From: Halomonas smyrnensis AAD6
GTDB taxonomy: Bacteria > Pseudomonadota > Gammaproteobacteria > Pseudomonadales > Halomonadaceae
DNA length: 64,000 nucleotides
Direction of reading: 5' to 3'
Assembly: GCF_000265245.1 (NCBI RefSeq)
Contig: NZ_AJKS02000005.1
Span: forward strand, 62,001-126,000
Part shown: piece by piece, positions 15,663 to 25,559 of the stretch
Numbering within the stretch: position 1 is the stretch's first letter
Layout of the letters: each line of letters begins with the position of its first letter
Notes under the pieces: generated by a model
What the model was told of the DNA's origin: nothing
Database searches by the model: none
The model's input: the letters and a program-made list of their open reading frames with translations, nothing else
Made by a program: the position numbers and the translations under genes

Positions 15663-15699
15663 TTGCAGCTTGCAGCTTGCAGCTTGCAGCTTGTAGCTT
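15663..15699 (+). repeat. Tandem 7-bp repeat (AGCTTGC)
   Basis: About five consecutive heptamers of AGCTTGC, the last one changed to AGCTTGT, lie between the prfC terminator and the yjjV start at 15706. Copy number in such heptamers is likely to vary. The last unit is only a few bases from the yjjV ATG, where its ribosome binding site should be. Confidence 0.7.
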
Positions 15700-15705
15700 G
15701 AGCCC

Positions 15706-16476
15706 ATGCTCATCGACGCCCACTGCCATCTGGACTTTCCCGATTTCGACGCCGACCGCGAGGCGGTGCTGGCGCGTGCCCATGTGGCGGGCGTCGAGCA
15801 CTTCGTGGTGCCGGGCACCCGGCGTCGCGATTGGCCGCGGGTGCTGGCGCTGGGGGCACGGGACGACGTCAGCGTCTGCCTGGGGCTGCATCCCTACTTC
15901 ATGGAGGATCACCGCGAGGGCGATATCGATGCCCTGGCGGCGGCGCTGGACGCGCATCCCGAGGCGGTGGCGCTGGGCGAGTGCGGCATCGATGCGCGCC
16001 TCACCGACACCCTGGACGCCCAGTGGGCGCTGTTCGACGCCCAGGTCCGCCTCGCCAAGGCGCGCAATCTGCCGCTGGTGATCCATTGCGTGCGGGCCAA
16101 CGATCGGCTGGCCAAGCGGCTGCGTCAGCTGGCGCCCGAGACCGGCGGGTTGATCCACGCCTTCGCCGGCTCGCCGCAGCAGGCCAAGGCGTTTCTCGAT
16201 CTCGGCTTCGCGGTGGGGCTCGGCGGAGCGCTGACCCATGAACGAGCCAGGCGACTGCAGCGCAGCGTGGCGGCGCTGCCGGACGATGGCTACGTGCTGG
16301 AGACCGACAGCCCGGACATGCCGCCGGCCGGCCATCGAGGGGAGCGCAACGAGCCGGCCAGGGTGAGCGAGGTGTGTCGCCGGGTGGCCGAGCTGCGGGG
16401 GCAGTCCGCCGAGCGGGTGGCGGCGGACAGCACCGCCACCGCCCGGCGGCTGTTCGGCCTGCCGGTGCGTGCGTGA
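15706..16476 (+). CDS. yjjV: TatD-family metal-dependent hydrolase (YjjV type)
   Basis: A 256-residue TIM-barrel metal hydrolase of the TatD DNase family. N-terminal metal motif DAHCHLDF (4-11), GLHPYF, then the metal glutamate in ALGECGID, VIHCVRAND, GLIHAFAGS, and the C-terminal metal aspartate in LETDSPDMPP. Family members show 3'-5' exonuclease activity; a role in DNA repair or RNA turnover is possible but not shown for YjjV. No Shine-Dalgarno is visible: the bases before the ATG are the heptamer repeat (AGCTTGAGCCC). The prfC neighbourhood supports YjjV over TatD or YcfH. Confidence 0.88.
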   Translation: MLIDAHCHLDFPDFDADREAVLARAHVAGVEHFVVPGTRRRDWPRVLALGARDDVSVCLGLHPYFMEDHREGDIDALAAALDAHPEAVALGECGIDARLTDTLDAQWALFDAQVRLAKARNLPLVIHCVRANDRLAKRLRQLAPETGGLIHAFAGSPQQAKAFLDLGFAVGLGGALTHERARRLQRSVAALPDDGYVLETDSPDMPPAGHRGERNEPARVSEVCRRVAELRGQSAERVAADSTATARRLFGLPVRA

Positions 16477-16485
16477 GGCGTTCGC

Positions 16486-17523
16486 TCAGGCCTTGGTGGC
16501 CAGGCTCTCCGGGTCCAGGCGCTCGAGCGGGTAGGGCAGCTGCAAGCGCTTGAACTGCTGGCCGTCGACGCTGAGCGGTTCGGGGGCTTCCCGGGTGCTC
16601 ATCACCGCCAGCACTTCTGGCTGGCCGTAGGCGTCGAGCTCGGCGCACAGCACCTCGCCCAGGCTCTTGCCGTTGGCATCCTCCACGGCGCTGCCCTCGG
16701 CGGGCAGTCGCTCGCCCTCGAGCTGACCGCGTACCAGGCGCTTCTTCACCTGGCCCCGGAAGTGCGCGCGGGCCACGACTTCCTGGCCGGTATAGCAGCC
16801 CTTCTTGAAGCTGATGCCGCCGAGCGCCTCCCAGTTGAGCATCTGCGGCAGATGGGCGTCGGCCTGGTCGGCGTTCAGCCAGGCCAGCCCGGCCTGGATG
16901 TCGTGCAGGCGCCAGATGGCGTTGTCGACCGGAGTGGCCTGATCGGCCAGCGACTGCCAGACGGCCTCGGCGCGCTCGGCGGGCAGGCTGGCCAGCAGGC
17001 GGGGGCGCGGCCCGGGATGGGCGAGCAGCTGAAGATCGTCGCCGTTGGCCTGATGCCAGGCCGTGGGCGGTCGCACGTCCAGGCGCGCCTCGGCCACCGC
17101 CGGCGCCTCGCGGCCGATCAGCCCGATCAGCGCCAGGTCGTCGCGGACCCTGAGCTCGGCCTTGTAGAAGGGCGCGAACTTCTTGAGATGGTCGTGCAGG
17201 CCGGCCACCAGGCTGCGATGCATCAGCAGCCGATAGTGTCCTTCGGCCACGCGCCACAGCTGGGCATTGGCCAGCATCCGCCCCTTGGGCGTGCAGAAGC
17301 TGGTAAGCGGCGCGAAGGTGTCGTCGGCCAGCGACACCTGGGCGCTGGTCTGGCCCTGCAGGAAGCGTTCGGCGTCGGCGCCGCTGACATCGAGGATGCC
17401 CAGGTGGACCAGCGGCGTCATCACGGTGGCGTCCATGGCGAGATGGGCCTGGTCTGGCGTCTCGAAGACGAGGCGCGTGTCGTCTTCCCGGCGGCCGCCG
17501 AGGCGGTCGAGCCAATCATTCAT
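16486..17523 (-). CDS. ygfZ: Folate-binding Fe-S cluster/tRNA-modification protein YgfZ
   Basis: A 345-residue GcvT-like protein that supports certain Fe-S enzymes (for example MiaB, hence tRNA thiomethylation) in a folate-dependent way. The diagnostic KGCYTGQE motif with its functional cysteine is at 241-248, followed by VVARAHFRGQVKKRLVR. The N-terminal part includes ILDVSGADAERFLQGQTS and FCTPKGRMLA, both typical. ATG at 17523 is preceded by GAGGAAGA. It is convergent with yjjV (9-bp gap) and divergent from the HMA-like gene. Confidence 0.92.
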   Translation of the reverse strand: MNDWLDRLGGRREDDTRLVFETPDQAHLAMDATVMTPLVHLGILDVSGADAERFLQGQTSAQVSLADDTFAPLTSFCTPKGRMLANAQLWRVAEGHYRLLMHRSLVAGLHDHLKKFAPFYKAELRVRDDLALIGLIGREAPAVAEARLDVRPPTAWHQANGDDLQLLAHPGPRPRLLASLPAERAEAVWQSLADQATPVDNAIWRLHDIQAGLAWLNADQADAHLPQMLNWEALGGISFKKGCYTGQEVVARAHFRGQVKKRLVRGQLEGERLPAEGSAVEDANGKSLGEVLCAELDAYGQPEVLAVMSTREAPEPLSVDGQQFKRLQLPYPLERLDPESLATKA

Positions 17524-17664
17524 GTGGGGTCTTCCTCGTCTCTTTCCTTAGGCCTTTGGTCCCCCGAGATGAGGGCGTCGGGGCGGCATTGCAACCGCTG
17601 CCGGGCCCCGAGGCGGCATGCTAGACTCGTGCCATTCCCATCCAGCCGACCGGAGAGCCAGCCC

Positions 17665-17862
17665 ATGGCCCAGCAGAGCCTTACCTTCAAGGGCGTCGAG
17701 AACGCCGATCAGGTCAATCGCATCACCACCGCCCTGATGATGCTCGACGGCGTCGAGAGTGTCGAGGTCGGCCGCCACGGGGCGGAGGTCGACGGCCGGG
17801 CGCGCCGCGAGGCGCTGATTCAGGCCGTGAAGAAGCTGGGGCTCGGCATCGAGGTGTCGTGA
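17665..17862 (+). CDS. Small HMA-like domain protein lacking the CxxC motif
   Basis: A 65-residue protein with the beta-alpha-beta-beta-alpha-beta pattern of heavy-metal-associated (CopZ/MerP-like) domains: SLTFKGVENADQVNRITTALMML, DGVESVEVGRHGAEVDG, ALIQAVKKLGLGIEV. The metal-binding CxxC expected after the first strand is absent (VENADQ in its place), and the protein has no cysteine at all. It should therefore not bind Cu(I) in the usual way. A GGAGAG lies upstream of the ATG. It runs straight into the OsmC gene with a 1-bp stop/start overlap. Confidence 0.65.
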   Translation: MAQQSLTFKGVENADQVNRITTALMMLDGVESVEVGRHGAEVDGRARREALIQAVKKLGLGIEVS

Positions 17863-18272
17863 TGAAGCCGCCGATCCGTGTCACCAGCCAGCGCGATCGC
17901 GTGCTCCGTCAGCGGGTCGAGCTCGAGGGCGCGGAGGACCTGTTCGTTGACGTCCCCGAGGCCTTCGGCGGCGAGGGCAGCGCGCCCGATCCTCACGACT
18001 ACTTCGACCTCTCGCTGGGCGCCTGCAAGGCGATCACCGCCCAGATGTACGCGCGGCGCAAGGAATGGCCGTTGGAGGGCGTCGAGGTGACGGTCAATCG
18101 CGATGAACGCGAGGAGCGCCACGGCGTCTATCGTCTGGAGGTCGTCATGGCCTTCCTCGGCGATCTCGACGACGCCCAGCGGGCGCGGCTCGAGGAAATC
18201 AGCGACAAGTGCCCGATCCACCGCCTGATGACCGCCGCCACGGTGGAGATCACCACCCGGCAGCGCGACTGA
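17862..18272 (+). CDS. OsmC family protein
   Basis: A 136-residue OsmC/Ohr-fold protein. Features are RVELEGAEDLFVDVP, the DPHDYFDLSLGACKAITAQMYA segment with the first cysteine, a charged middle (TVNRDEREERHGVYR) and KCPIHRLM with the second cysteine. OsmC-fold proteins with this cysteine pair commonly reduce organic peroxides; in the YhfA-like branch the function is unknown. The ATG at 17862 overlaps the preceding stop (TGATG); a GTG three bases earlier is also possible. Coupled to the HMA-like gene and 45 bp before uvrB. Confidence 0.82.
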   Translation: MKPPIRVTSQRDRVLRQRVELEGAEDLFVDVPEAFGGEGSAPDPHDYFDLSLGACKAITAQMYARRKEWPLEGVEVTVNRDEREERHGVYRLEVVMAFLGDLDDAQRARLEEISDKCPIHRLMTAATVEITTRQRD

Positions 18273-18317
18273 GCCCCCAGATTCATGTGACCTGTCGTCA
18301 CCAGACCAGGAGACCCG

Positions 18318-20339
<2,022 letters not shown>

Positions 20340-20381
20340 TCACCGGCGGTTGAGCAGGGACGGTATCAGCAAGGAGAAAGC

Positions 20382-21203
20382 ATGCCGGAAGGCCCCGAGA
20401 TTCGTCGTGCGGCGGATGCGCTGCACGACCACCTCGCCGGGCGTCGTCTCGACGACGCCTGGTTCGCGTTTCCCGAGCTGGCGGGCCAGTCAGGATCGCT
20501 GATCGGCCGCGAGGTGAGGGCGGTCGACAGCTGGGGCAAGGCGCTGTTGACCCGCTTCGACGACGGTCGGGTGCTCTATTCCCACAACCAGCTCTATGGC
20601 GTGTGGAAGCTCCACGACGCCGAGCGCGAGCCCGATACCCAACGCTCGCTGCGCGTGCGCCTGACCGCCGGCGATCGCATGGCGAGCCTCTACAGCGCCT
20701 CCGATGTGTCGCTCTGGGAAGCAGGGCGCCTGCACGAGCATCCCTTCCTGTCGCGGCTCGGTCCCGATCTGCTGACCCATGAGGTCACGGTCGACACCCT
20801 CGTCGAGCGGCTGATGGACGCGCGCTGGCGCGGGCGCCGCCTGGGCGGCCTGCTGCTGGACCAGTCGCTGGTCGCGGGGCTCGGCAACTACCTGCGCTCG
20901 GAGATCCTGTTCTTCGCCGCGCTCTCCCATCGGGCCCGGCCGGTCGACCTGAGCGACGACGAGCGTCGCGAGCTTGCCGGGCAGATGCTGGCCCTGACGC
21001 GGCGCTCCTACGAGACCGGCGGGGTGACCAACCGCGACGACTGGGCCGCCGCCGACCGGCGCGAGGGGCGCAGCCGCAGGCGCTGGCGCTTCGCCGCCTT
21101 CGAGCGTGAGGGCCTGCCTTGCCATCGCTGCGGGCGGCCGATCGAGAAGCTCAGCGTGGCCTCGCGGCGGCTCTATCGCTGCCCGTCCTGCCAGCCGGAC
21201 TGA
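20382..21203 (+). CDS. nei: Endonuclease VIII (DNA glycosylase/AP lyase)
   Basis: A 273-residue Fpg/Nei-family enzyme that removes oxidised pyrimidines and nicks the strand. The mature N-terminus begins PEGPEIRRA, with Pro2 as nucleophile and Glu3 as catalytic acid. The central helix-two-turn-helix contains LDQSLVAGLGNYLRSEILF, and a C-terminal zinc finger has CHRCGRP...YRCPSCQ (C-x2-C ... C-x2-C). PEGPEIRR and the VLYSHNQLYGVWKL segment favour Nei over Fpg. AAGGAG lies upstream. It directly follows uvrB (42 bp), so the two repair genes may be cotranscribed. Confidence 0.93.
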   Translation: MPEGPEIRRAADALHDHLAGRRLDDAWFAFPELAGQSGSLIGREVRAVDSWGKALLTRFDDGRVLYSHNQLYGVWKLHDAEREPDTQRSLRVRLTAGDRMASLYSASDVSLWEAGRLHEHPFLSRLGPDLLTHEVTVDTLVERLMDARWRGRRLGGLLLDQSLVAGLGNYLRSEILFFAALSHRARPVDLSDDERRELAGQMLALTRRSYETGGVTNRDDWAAADRREGRSRRRWRFAAFEREGLPCHRCGRPIEKLSVASRRLYRCPSCQPD

Positions 21204-21297
21204 GCCCTCGAGGTTTTCGGTGAAAAAATATACCGTTATCTTCTGTTTTCCTTACCTCGCTAACCTCGGTGGCGCTGCCGTAGGAAGGCAAGTGCGA

Positions 21298-21303
21298 TAT
21301 AAT
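21298..21303 (+). promoter_or_regulatory. Perfect -10 hexamer upstream of fumarase
   Basis: TATAAT lies 118 bases before the fumarase ATG. The matching -35 region is poor. The AT-rich segment 21221-21250 further upstream shares 14 exact bases with the region before the ribokinase gene (see findings). Confidence 0.35.
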
Positions 21304-21421
21304 GTTGCCCCGTTCGAGCCCGCCACCGGCTTCAGGCCGCAGGCATCTGTCGGATCAGCGTTGAGTCCGGCATCTGTCTTGAGAAGCGGGCGTGTCGACC
21401 CACCAATGGAGCGTCTTGCCC

Positions 21422-22927
21422 ATGACCGTGATCCGCCAGGATGACCTCATCCAGAGCGTCGCCGATGCCCTGCAGTACATCTCCTACTACCATCCCAAGG
21501 ACTTCATCGACGCCATGGCGGCGGCCTATGAGCGCGAGGAGAACCCCGCGGCCAAGGACGCCATCGCCCAGATCCTGATCAACTCGCGGATGTGCGCCAC
21601 CGGCCATCGGCCGATCTGCCAGGACACCGGCATCGTCACCGTCTTCGTCCACGTCGGCATGAACGTGCGCTTCGAGACCGACATGAGCCTCGACGACATG
21701 GTCAACGAGGGCGTGCGCCGGGCCTACAAGCTGCCCGACAACATCCTGCGCGCCTCGGTGCTGGCCGACCCGGACGGCAAGCGTCAGAACACCAAGGACA
21801 ACACTCCGGCGATCATCCATCACAAGCTGGTGCCCGGTGATACCGTCGAGGTGCACGTGGCGGCCAAGGGCGGCGGCAGCGAGGCCAAGTCCAAGTTCGC
21901 CATGCTCAACCCCTCCGACAGCGTGGTCGACTGGGTGCTCGAGCAGCTGCCCAAGATGGGCGCCGGCTGGTGCCCGCCCGGCATGCTCGGCATCGGCATC
22001 GGCGGTACCGCCGAGAAGGCCATGGAGCTGGCCAAGGAGTCGCTGCTCGACCCGATCGACATCCAGGACCTGCAGGCCCGGGGGGCATCCGATCGCGCCG
22101 AAGAGCTGCGCCTCGAGCTCTACGACAAGGTCAACCAGACCGGCATCGGCGCCCAGGGCCTGGGTGGCCTGACCACGGTGCTCGACATCAAGGTCAAGGA
22201 CTACCCGACCCACGCGGCCAACAAGCCGGTGGCGATCATCCCCAACTGCGCGGCCACCCGTCACGCCCACTTCACGCTGGATGGCACCGGCCCGGCGGCG
22301 CTGCCGGCACCGAAGCTCGAGGACTGGCCGGAGATCACCCGCGAGGCGGGCGACAACGTCAAGCGCGTCAACCTCGACGATATCACCCCGGAAGAGGTGC
22401 AGAGCTGGCAGCCCGGCGACACCCTGCTGCTCAACGGCAAGCTGCTGACCGGCCGCGATGCCGCCCACAAGCGCATGGTCGACATGCTGGCCAGGGGCGA
22501 GACCCTGCCGGTGGACCTCAAGGGCCGCTTCATCTACTACGTCGGGCCCGTCGATCCGGTCGGCGACGAGGTGGTCGGTCCGGCCGGCCCCACCACCGCG
22601 ACCCGCATGGACAAGTTCACTCGCACCATGCTCGAACAGACCGGCCTGCAGGGCATGGTCGGCAAGGCCGAGCGGGGCGAGGCGGCCATCGAGGCGATCC
22701 GCGACAACCAGGCCGTCTACCTGATGGCGGTGGGCGGTTCTGCCTACCTGGTGGCCCAGGCCATCAAGCAGGCCCGCGTGGTCGGCTTCGAGGACCTGGG
22801 CATGGAAGCCATCTACGAGTTCGAGGTGGAGGACATGCCGGTGACCGTGGCCGTGGACAGCGCGGGCACCTCGGTCCACCAGACCGGTCCGGCCAAGTGG
22901 AAGGAGATCATCGCCGAGCGCGTCTGA
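21422..22927 (+). CDS. fumA: Class I fumarate hydratase (4Fe-4S)
   Basis: A 501-residue iron-sulfur fumarase of the TCA cycle, converting fumarate to malate, oxygen-labile like E. coli FumA/FumB. Candidate cluster cysteines lie in RPICQDTGIV, GAGWCPPGM and IIPNCAATRH; the N-terminal domain has the class I features HHKLVPGDTVEVHVAAKGGGSE and GIGIGGT. The C-terminal domain has IYYVGPVDPV, TTATRMDKF and AGTSVHQTGPAKW. ATG at 21422 follows GGAG at slightly long spacing; a GTG start 30 bases upstream is less likely. A hairpin terminator follows at 22952. Confidence 0.96.
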   Translation: MTVIRQDDLIQSVADALQYISYYHPKDFIDAMAAAYEREENPAAKDAIAQILINSRMCATGHRPICQDTGIVTVFVHVGMNVRFETDMSLDDMVNEGVRRAYKLPDNILRASVLADPDGKRQNTKDNTPAIIHHKLVPGDTVEVHVAAKGGGSEAKSKFAMLNPSDSVVDWVLEQLPKMGAGWCPPGMLGIGIGGTAEKAMELAKESLLDPIDIQDLQARGASDRAEELRLELYDKVNQTGIGAQGLGGLTTVLDIKVKDYPTHAANKPVAIIPNCAATRHAHFTLDGTGPAALPAPKLEDWPEITREAGDNVKRVNLDDITPEEVQSWQPGDTLLLNGKLLTGRDAAHKRMVDMLARGETLPVDLKGRFIYYVGPVDPVGDEVVGPAGPTTATRMDKFTRTMLEQTGLQGMVGKAERGEAAIEAIRDNQAVYLMAVGGSAYLVAQAIKQARVVGFEDLGMEAIYEFEVEDMPVTVAVDSAGTSVHQTGPAKWKEIIAERV

Positions 22928-22951
22928 TCCCCGACGCCAGCGTGAGAATCG

Positions 22952-22984
22952 ACGGCCCCGCCATCTGGCGGGGCCGTCGTCGTT
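22952..22984 (+). terminator. Rho-independent terminator of fumarase
   Basis: 11-bp perfect arms with an ATCT loop (22952-22977) followed by CGTCGTTTT. The same 26 bases occur in the opposite orientation as the sodB terminator at 47963-47988. Confidence 0.8.
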
Positions 22985-23035
22985 TTGCGTATGCTGGGGA
23001 CCCTCGCGCACATCCCACGGAAAGGGAGCCTGCTC

Positions 23036-24454
23036 ATGACGTCATGGCTGTTCGGCCTGCTGATCCTCGCCCTTCATCTGCTCGGCATGCTGTCGGCGGT
23101 GAAGGCGCTGATGTCGGCGCGCACCTCCCAGGGGGCGATCGCCTGGATCCTGTCGCTGGTCACGGTGCCCTATCTGGCGGTGCCGGCCTACTGGGTGTTC
23201 GGGCGCCCGCGCTTCTACGGCTACGTCTCCGCGAGGGGCGAGCGCGATACCGTGCTGCGCCGCGTGCTGGAAGGCTATCGTGAGCGGGTCGCGCCCTATC
23301 TGGCCGGCGCCCGTGAGGCCGACGTGCGGGCCGTGGAGAAGCTGGCGATGATGCCGATGACCCGGGGCAACGACGCCGAGCTGCTGATCGATGGTCCGGC
23401 CACCTTCGACAGCCTGTTCGACGGGATCGATGCCGCCGAGGACTACATCCTGATCCAGTTCTTCATCGTCCGCGACGATGACCTCGGTCATCGGCTCAGC
23501 GAGCATCTGCGGGCGGCGGCGGAGCGGGGCGTCTGGGTGCGTTTCCTGTACGACGAGATCGGCAGCCACGCGCTGCCGGAGCGCTACCTCAAGGCGCTGA
23601 GGGAGGCCGGTATCGAGGTCAGCGCCTTCCATTCGTCACGTGGGCTGCGTCATCGCTTCCAGCTCAACTTCCGCAACCATCGCAAGATCGTGGTGGTCGA
23701 CGGCTATCAGGGCTGGATCGGGGGGCACAACGTCGGCGTCGAGTACCTAGGCCAGCATGCCCGTCACGGCCATTGGCGCGATACCCATCTCAAGCTGGTC
23801 GGGCCCAGCGTGCTCGGCCTGCAGGAGGCCTTCTGGGAAGACTGGCACTGGGCCACCGGCGAGGTGATCCGCCTGGACTGGGTGCCGCGCGAGAGCGATC
23901 AGGCGTGTCGTAACGTGGTCATCGTGCCCTCGGGGCCGGCGGACCCCCAGGAGACCGCCAGCCTGCTGGTGCAGCACGCCATCCATCGGGCCCACGAGCG
24001 ACTGTGGATCACCAGTCCCTACTTCGTGCCCGATCACAGCGTACAGGACGCCCTGCGCCTGGCGGCCATGCGTGGGGTGGACGTGCGCATCATGATGCCC
24101 GAGCGGCCCGATCACCTGCTGGTGTTCCTGTCGGCCTTCTCCTTCCTGCCGGACATGCTGCGCGCCGGGGTCAGGGTCTACCGCTACCAGCCGGGCTTCC
24201 TGCACCAGAAGGTGATCCTGATCGACCAGGCCGCGGCCTGCGTCGGCACGGTCAATCTCGACAATCGCTCGTTCCGGCTCAACTTCGAGGTCACCGCCTT
24301 CGTGCCGGATCAGGGCTTCGCCACGGAAGTGGAAACCATGCTGGAGCGGGATTTCGCCAACTGTCGCGAGGTCTCGTTGGAGGAGATCCGCTCGCGCCCG
24401 CTATGGAAGAAGCTGGTCTCCCGGGGCGCCTACCTGTTCGCGCCGGTGCAGTGA
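23036..24454 (+). CDS. cls: Cardiolipin synthase
   Basis: A 472-residue phospholipase-D-superfamily enzyme of the inner membrane that makes cardiolipin from phosphatidylglycerol, which matters for osmoadaptation. Two N-terminal membrane segments (about 3-20 and 36-57) precede two HKD motifs: NHRKIVVVDGYQGWIGGHN and HQKVILIDQAAACVGTVN, each with the H-x-K-x4-D catalytic set. The remaining signature LQEAFWEDWHWATG and SPYFVPD are typical of ClsA. GGGAG precedes the ATG at 23036; the longer in-frame start would add 17 residues ahead of the membrane segment. Confidence 0.94.
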   Translation: MTSWLFGLLILALHLLGMLSAVKALMSARTSQGAIAWILSLVTVPYLAVPAYWVFGRPRFYGYVSARGERDTVLRRVLEGYRERVAPYLAGAREADVRAVEKLAMMPMTRGNDAELLIDGPATFDSLFDGIDAAEDYILIQFFIVRDDDLGHRLSEHLRAAAERGVWVRFLYDEIGSHALPERYLKALREAGIEVSAFHSSRGLRHRFQLNFRNHRKIVVVDGYQGWIGGHNVGVEYLGQHARHGHWRDTHLKLVGPSVLGLQEAFWEDWHWATGEVIRLDWVPRESDQACRNVVIVPSGPADPQETASLLVQHAIHRAHERLWITSPYFVPDHSVQDALRLAAMRGVDVRIMMPERPDHLLVFLSAFSFLPDMLRAGVRVYRYQPGFLHQKVILIDQAAACVGTVNLDNRSFRLNFEVTAFVPDQGFATEVETMLERDFANCREVSLEEIRSRPLWKKLVSRGAYLFAPVQ

Positions 24455-24537
24455 ACGCGGAAAGCGGCGAATCGTCTTGGGTCGTCAGGCCGGCTGGGGT
24501 ACATTAGCGGCCTTCATGCATTCCGTTCGGAGTCGTG

Positions 24538-25455
24538 GTGAATCTCGAGACCAAGTGGCTGGAGGACTTCGTTGCCCTGGCCAATACCCGCAGCTTTTCC
24601 GCCTCGGCCCGCCAGCGTCACGTCACGCAGCCGGCCTTCAGTCGCCGCATCCGTTCCCTGGAGCAGGCCGTCGGCGTGACCCTGGTCGATCGTTCCACCA
24701 CGCCGGTCGATCTCACTCCCCAGGGGCAGCTGTTCCTGGTCACCGCGCGCAACATGGTCGAGCAGCTCAACGAGAGCCTCGGTCACCTGCGTGGACTGTC
24801 GATGGCCAACGAGGCGCTCGACATCGTCGCCGCTCACTCCCTGGCGCTGAGCTTCTTTCCGCCCTGGATCTCGCGCCTGCAGAAGGGCGTGGGCGAGCTG
24901 CCGACGCGGCTGGTCGCCATGAACGTGGGGGACGCCATCCACGTGCTGCGGGAGGGCAACTGCGACCTGATGCTGGCCTACTACGATCCCTACGCCACCA
25001 TGCAGCTCGATGCCGAGGTCTTCCCGTCGTTCTCGATCGGTCAGGTCAAGATGGTGCCGGTGAGCCTGCCCGACGAGGCGGGCAAGCCGCGTTTCTCGCT
25101 GGAAGGGCGCCAGGAGGTGCCGTATCTCGCCTACACCCAGGGCGCCTTCCTCGGCCGCAGCGTGCGCATGCTGCTCAAGAACGACCCGCTGCGCATGCGG
25201 CTGCGGGTGGTCTACGAGACGGCCATGGCCGAGGGCCTCAAGGGCATGGTGCTGCAGGGCGTGGGCATGGCCTGGATTCCCGACTTCTGCATCCGCGAGG
25301 AGCTCAACAGCGGGCGCCTGGTGCGGGCGGGGCCCGAGAACTATGACGTGCCGCTGGAGATCCGCCTCTATCGCTGTTCGCTGGTGCACAAGCCGGGGGT
25401 GGAGAAGCTGTGGCGGCAGATGATGAAGCTGCCGCGGGATTTCCTCCAGGCCTGA
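24538..25455 (+). CDS. LysR-type regulator, HypT-like
   Basis: A 305-residue LysR regulator. The winged helix-turn-helix is at about 10-60 (FSASARQRHVTQPAFSRRIRSLEQAVGV), followed by the effector-binding domain. The N-terminus NLETKWLEDFVALAN and the pattern IVAAHSLALSFFP closely resemble E. coli HypT (YjiE), a regulator activated by hypochlorite-driven methionine oxidation. That match is family-level only. The start is GTG at 24538, with GGAG five bases upstream; the adjacent GTG at 24535 is too close to it. Monocistronic. Confidence 0.85.
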   Translation: MNLETKWLEDFVALANTRSFSASARQRHVTQPAFSRRIRSLEQAVGVTLVDRSTTPVDLTPQGQLFLVTARNMVEQLNESLGHLRGLSMANEALDIVAAHSLALSFFPPWISRLQKGVGELPTRLVAMNVGDAIHVLREGNCDLMLAYYDPYATMQLDAEVFPSFSIGQVKMVPVSLPDEAGKPRFSLEGRQEVPYLAYTQGAFLGRSVRMLLKNDPLRMRLRVVYETAMAEGLKGMVLQGVGMAWIPDFCIREELNSGRLVRAGPENYDVPLEIRLYRCSLVHKPGVEKLWRQMMKLPRDFLQA

Positions 25456-25464
25456 AAAAGGCGG

Positions 25465-25514
25465 GATGTCCTGCTGCGCTCGACGGCTCGTGACGGACAT
25501 CTCGACGTTTTCAG
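25465..25514. other. Hairpin with flanking A/T runs between two convergent genes
   Basis: GATGTCC (25465-25471) pairs with GGACATC (25495-25501) around a 23-base loop, with AAAAA upstream and TTTT downstream. It may act as a weak bidirectional terminator. The loop includes CTGCTGCGCTCGAC, which also occurs in the palindromic element at 47799-47940. Confidence 0.4.
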
Positions 25515-25559
25515 CGTTCCAGCATCATGGCTGGGGTGACGGGGACTCGCCGGCGCCTG

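Noticed and set aside
15663-15699. CRISPR or origin iterons
   Set aside because: The heptamers are directly adjacent, few in number, and attached to a terminator repeat; no DnaA boxes or replication gene nearby.
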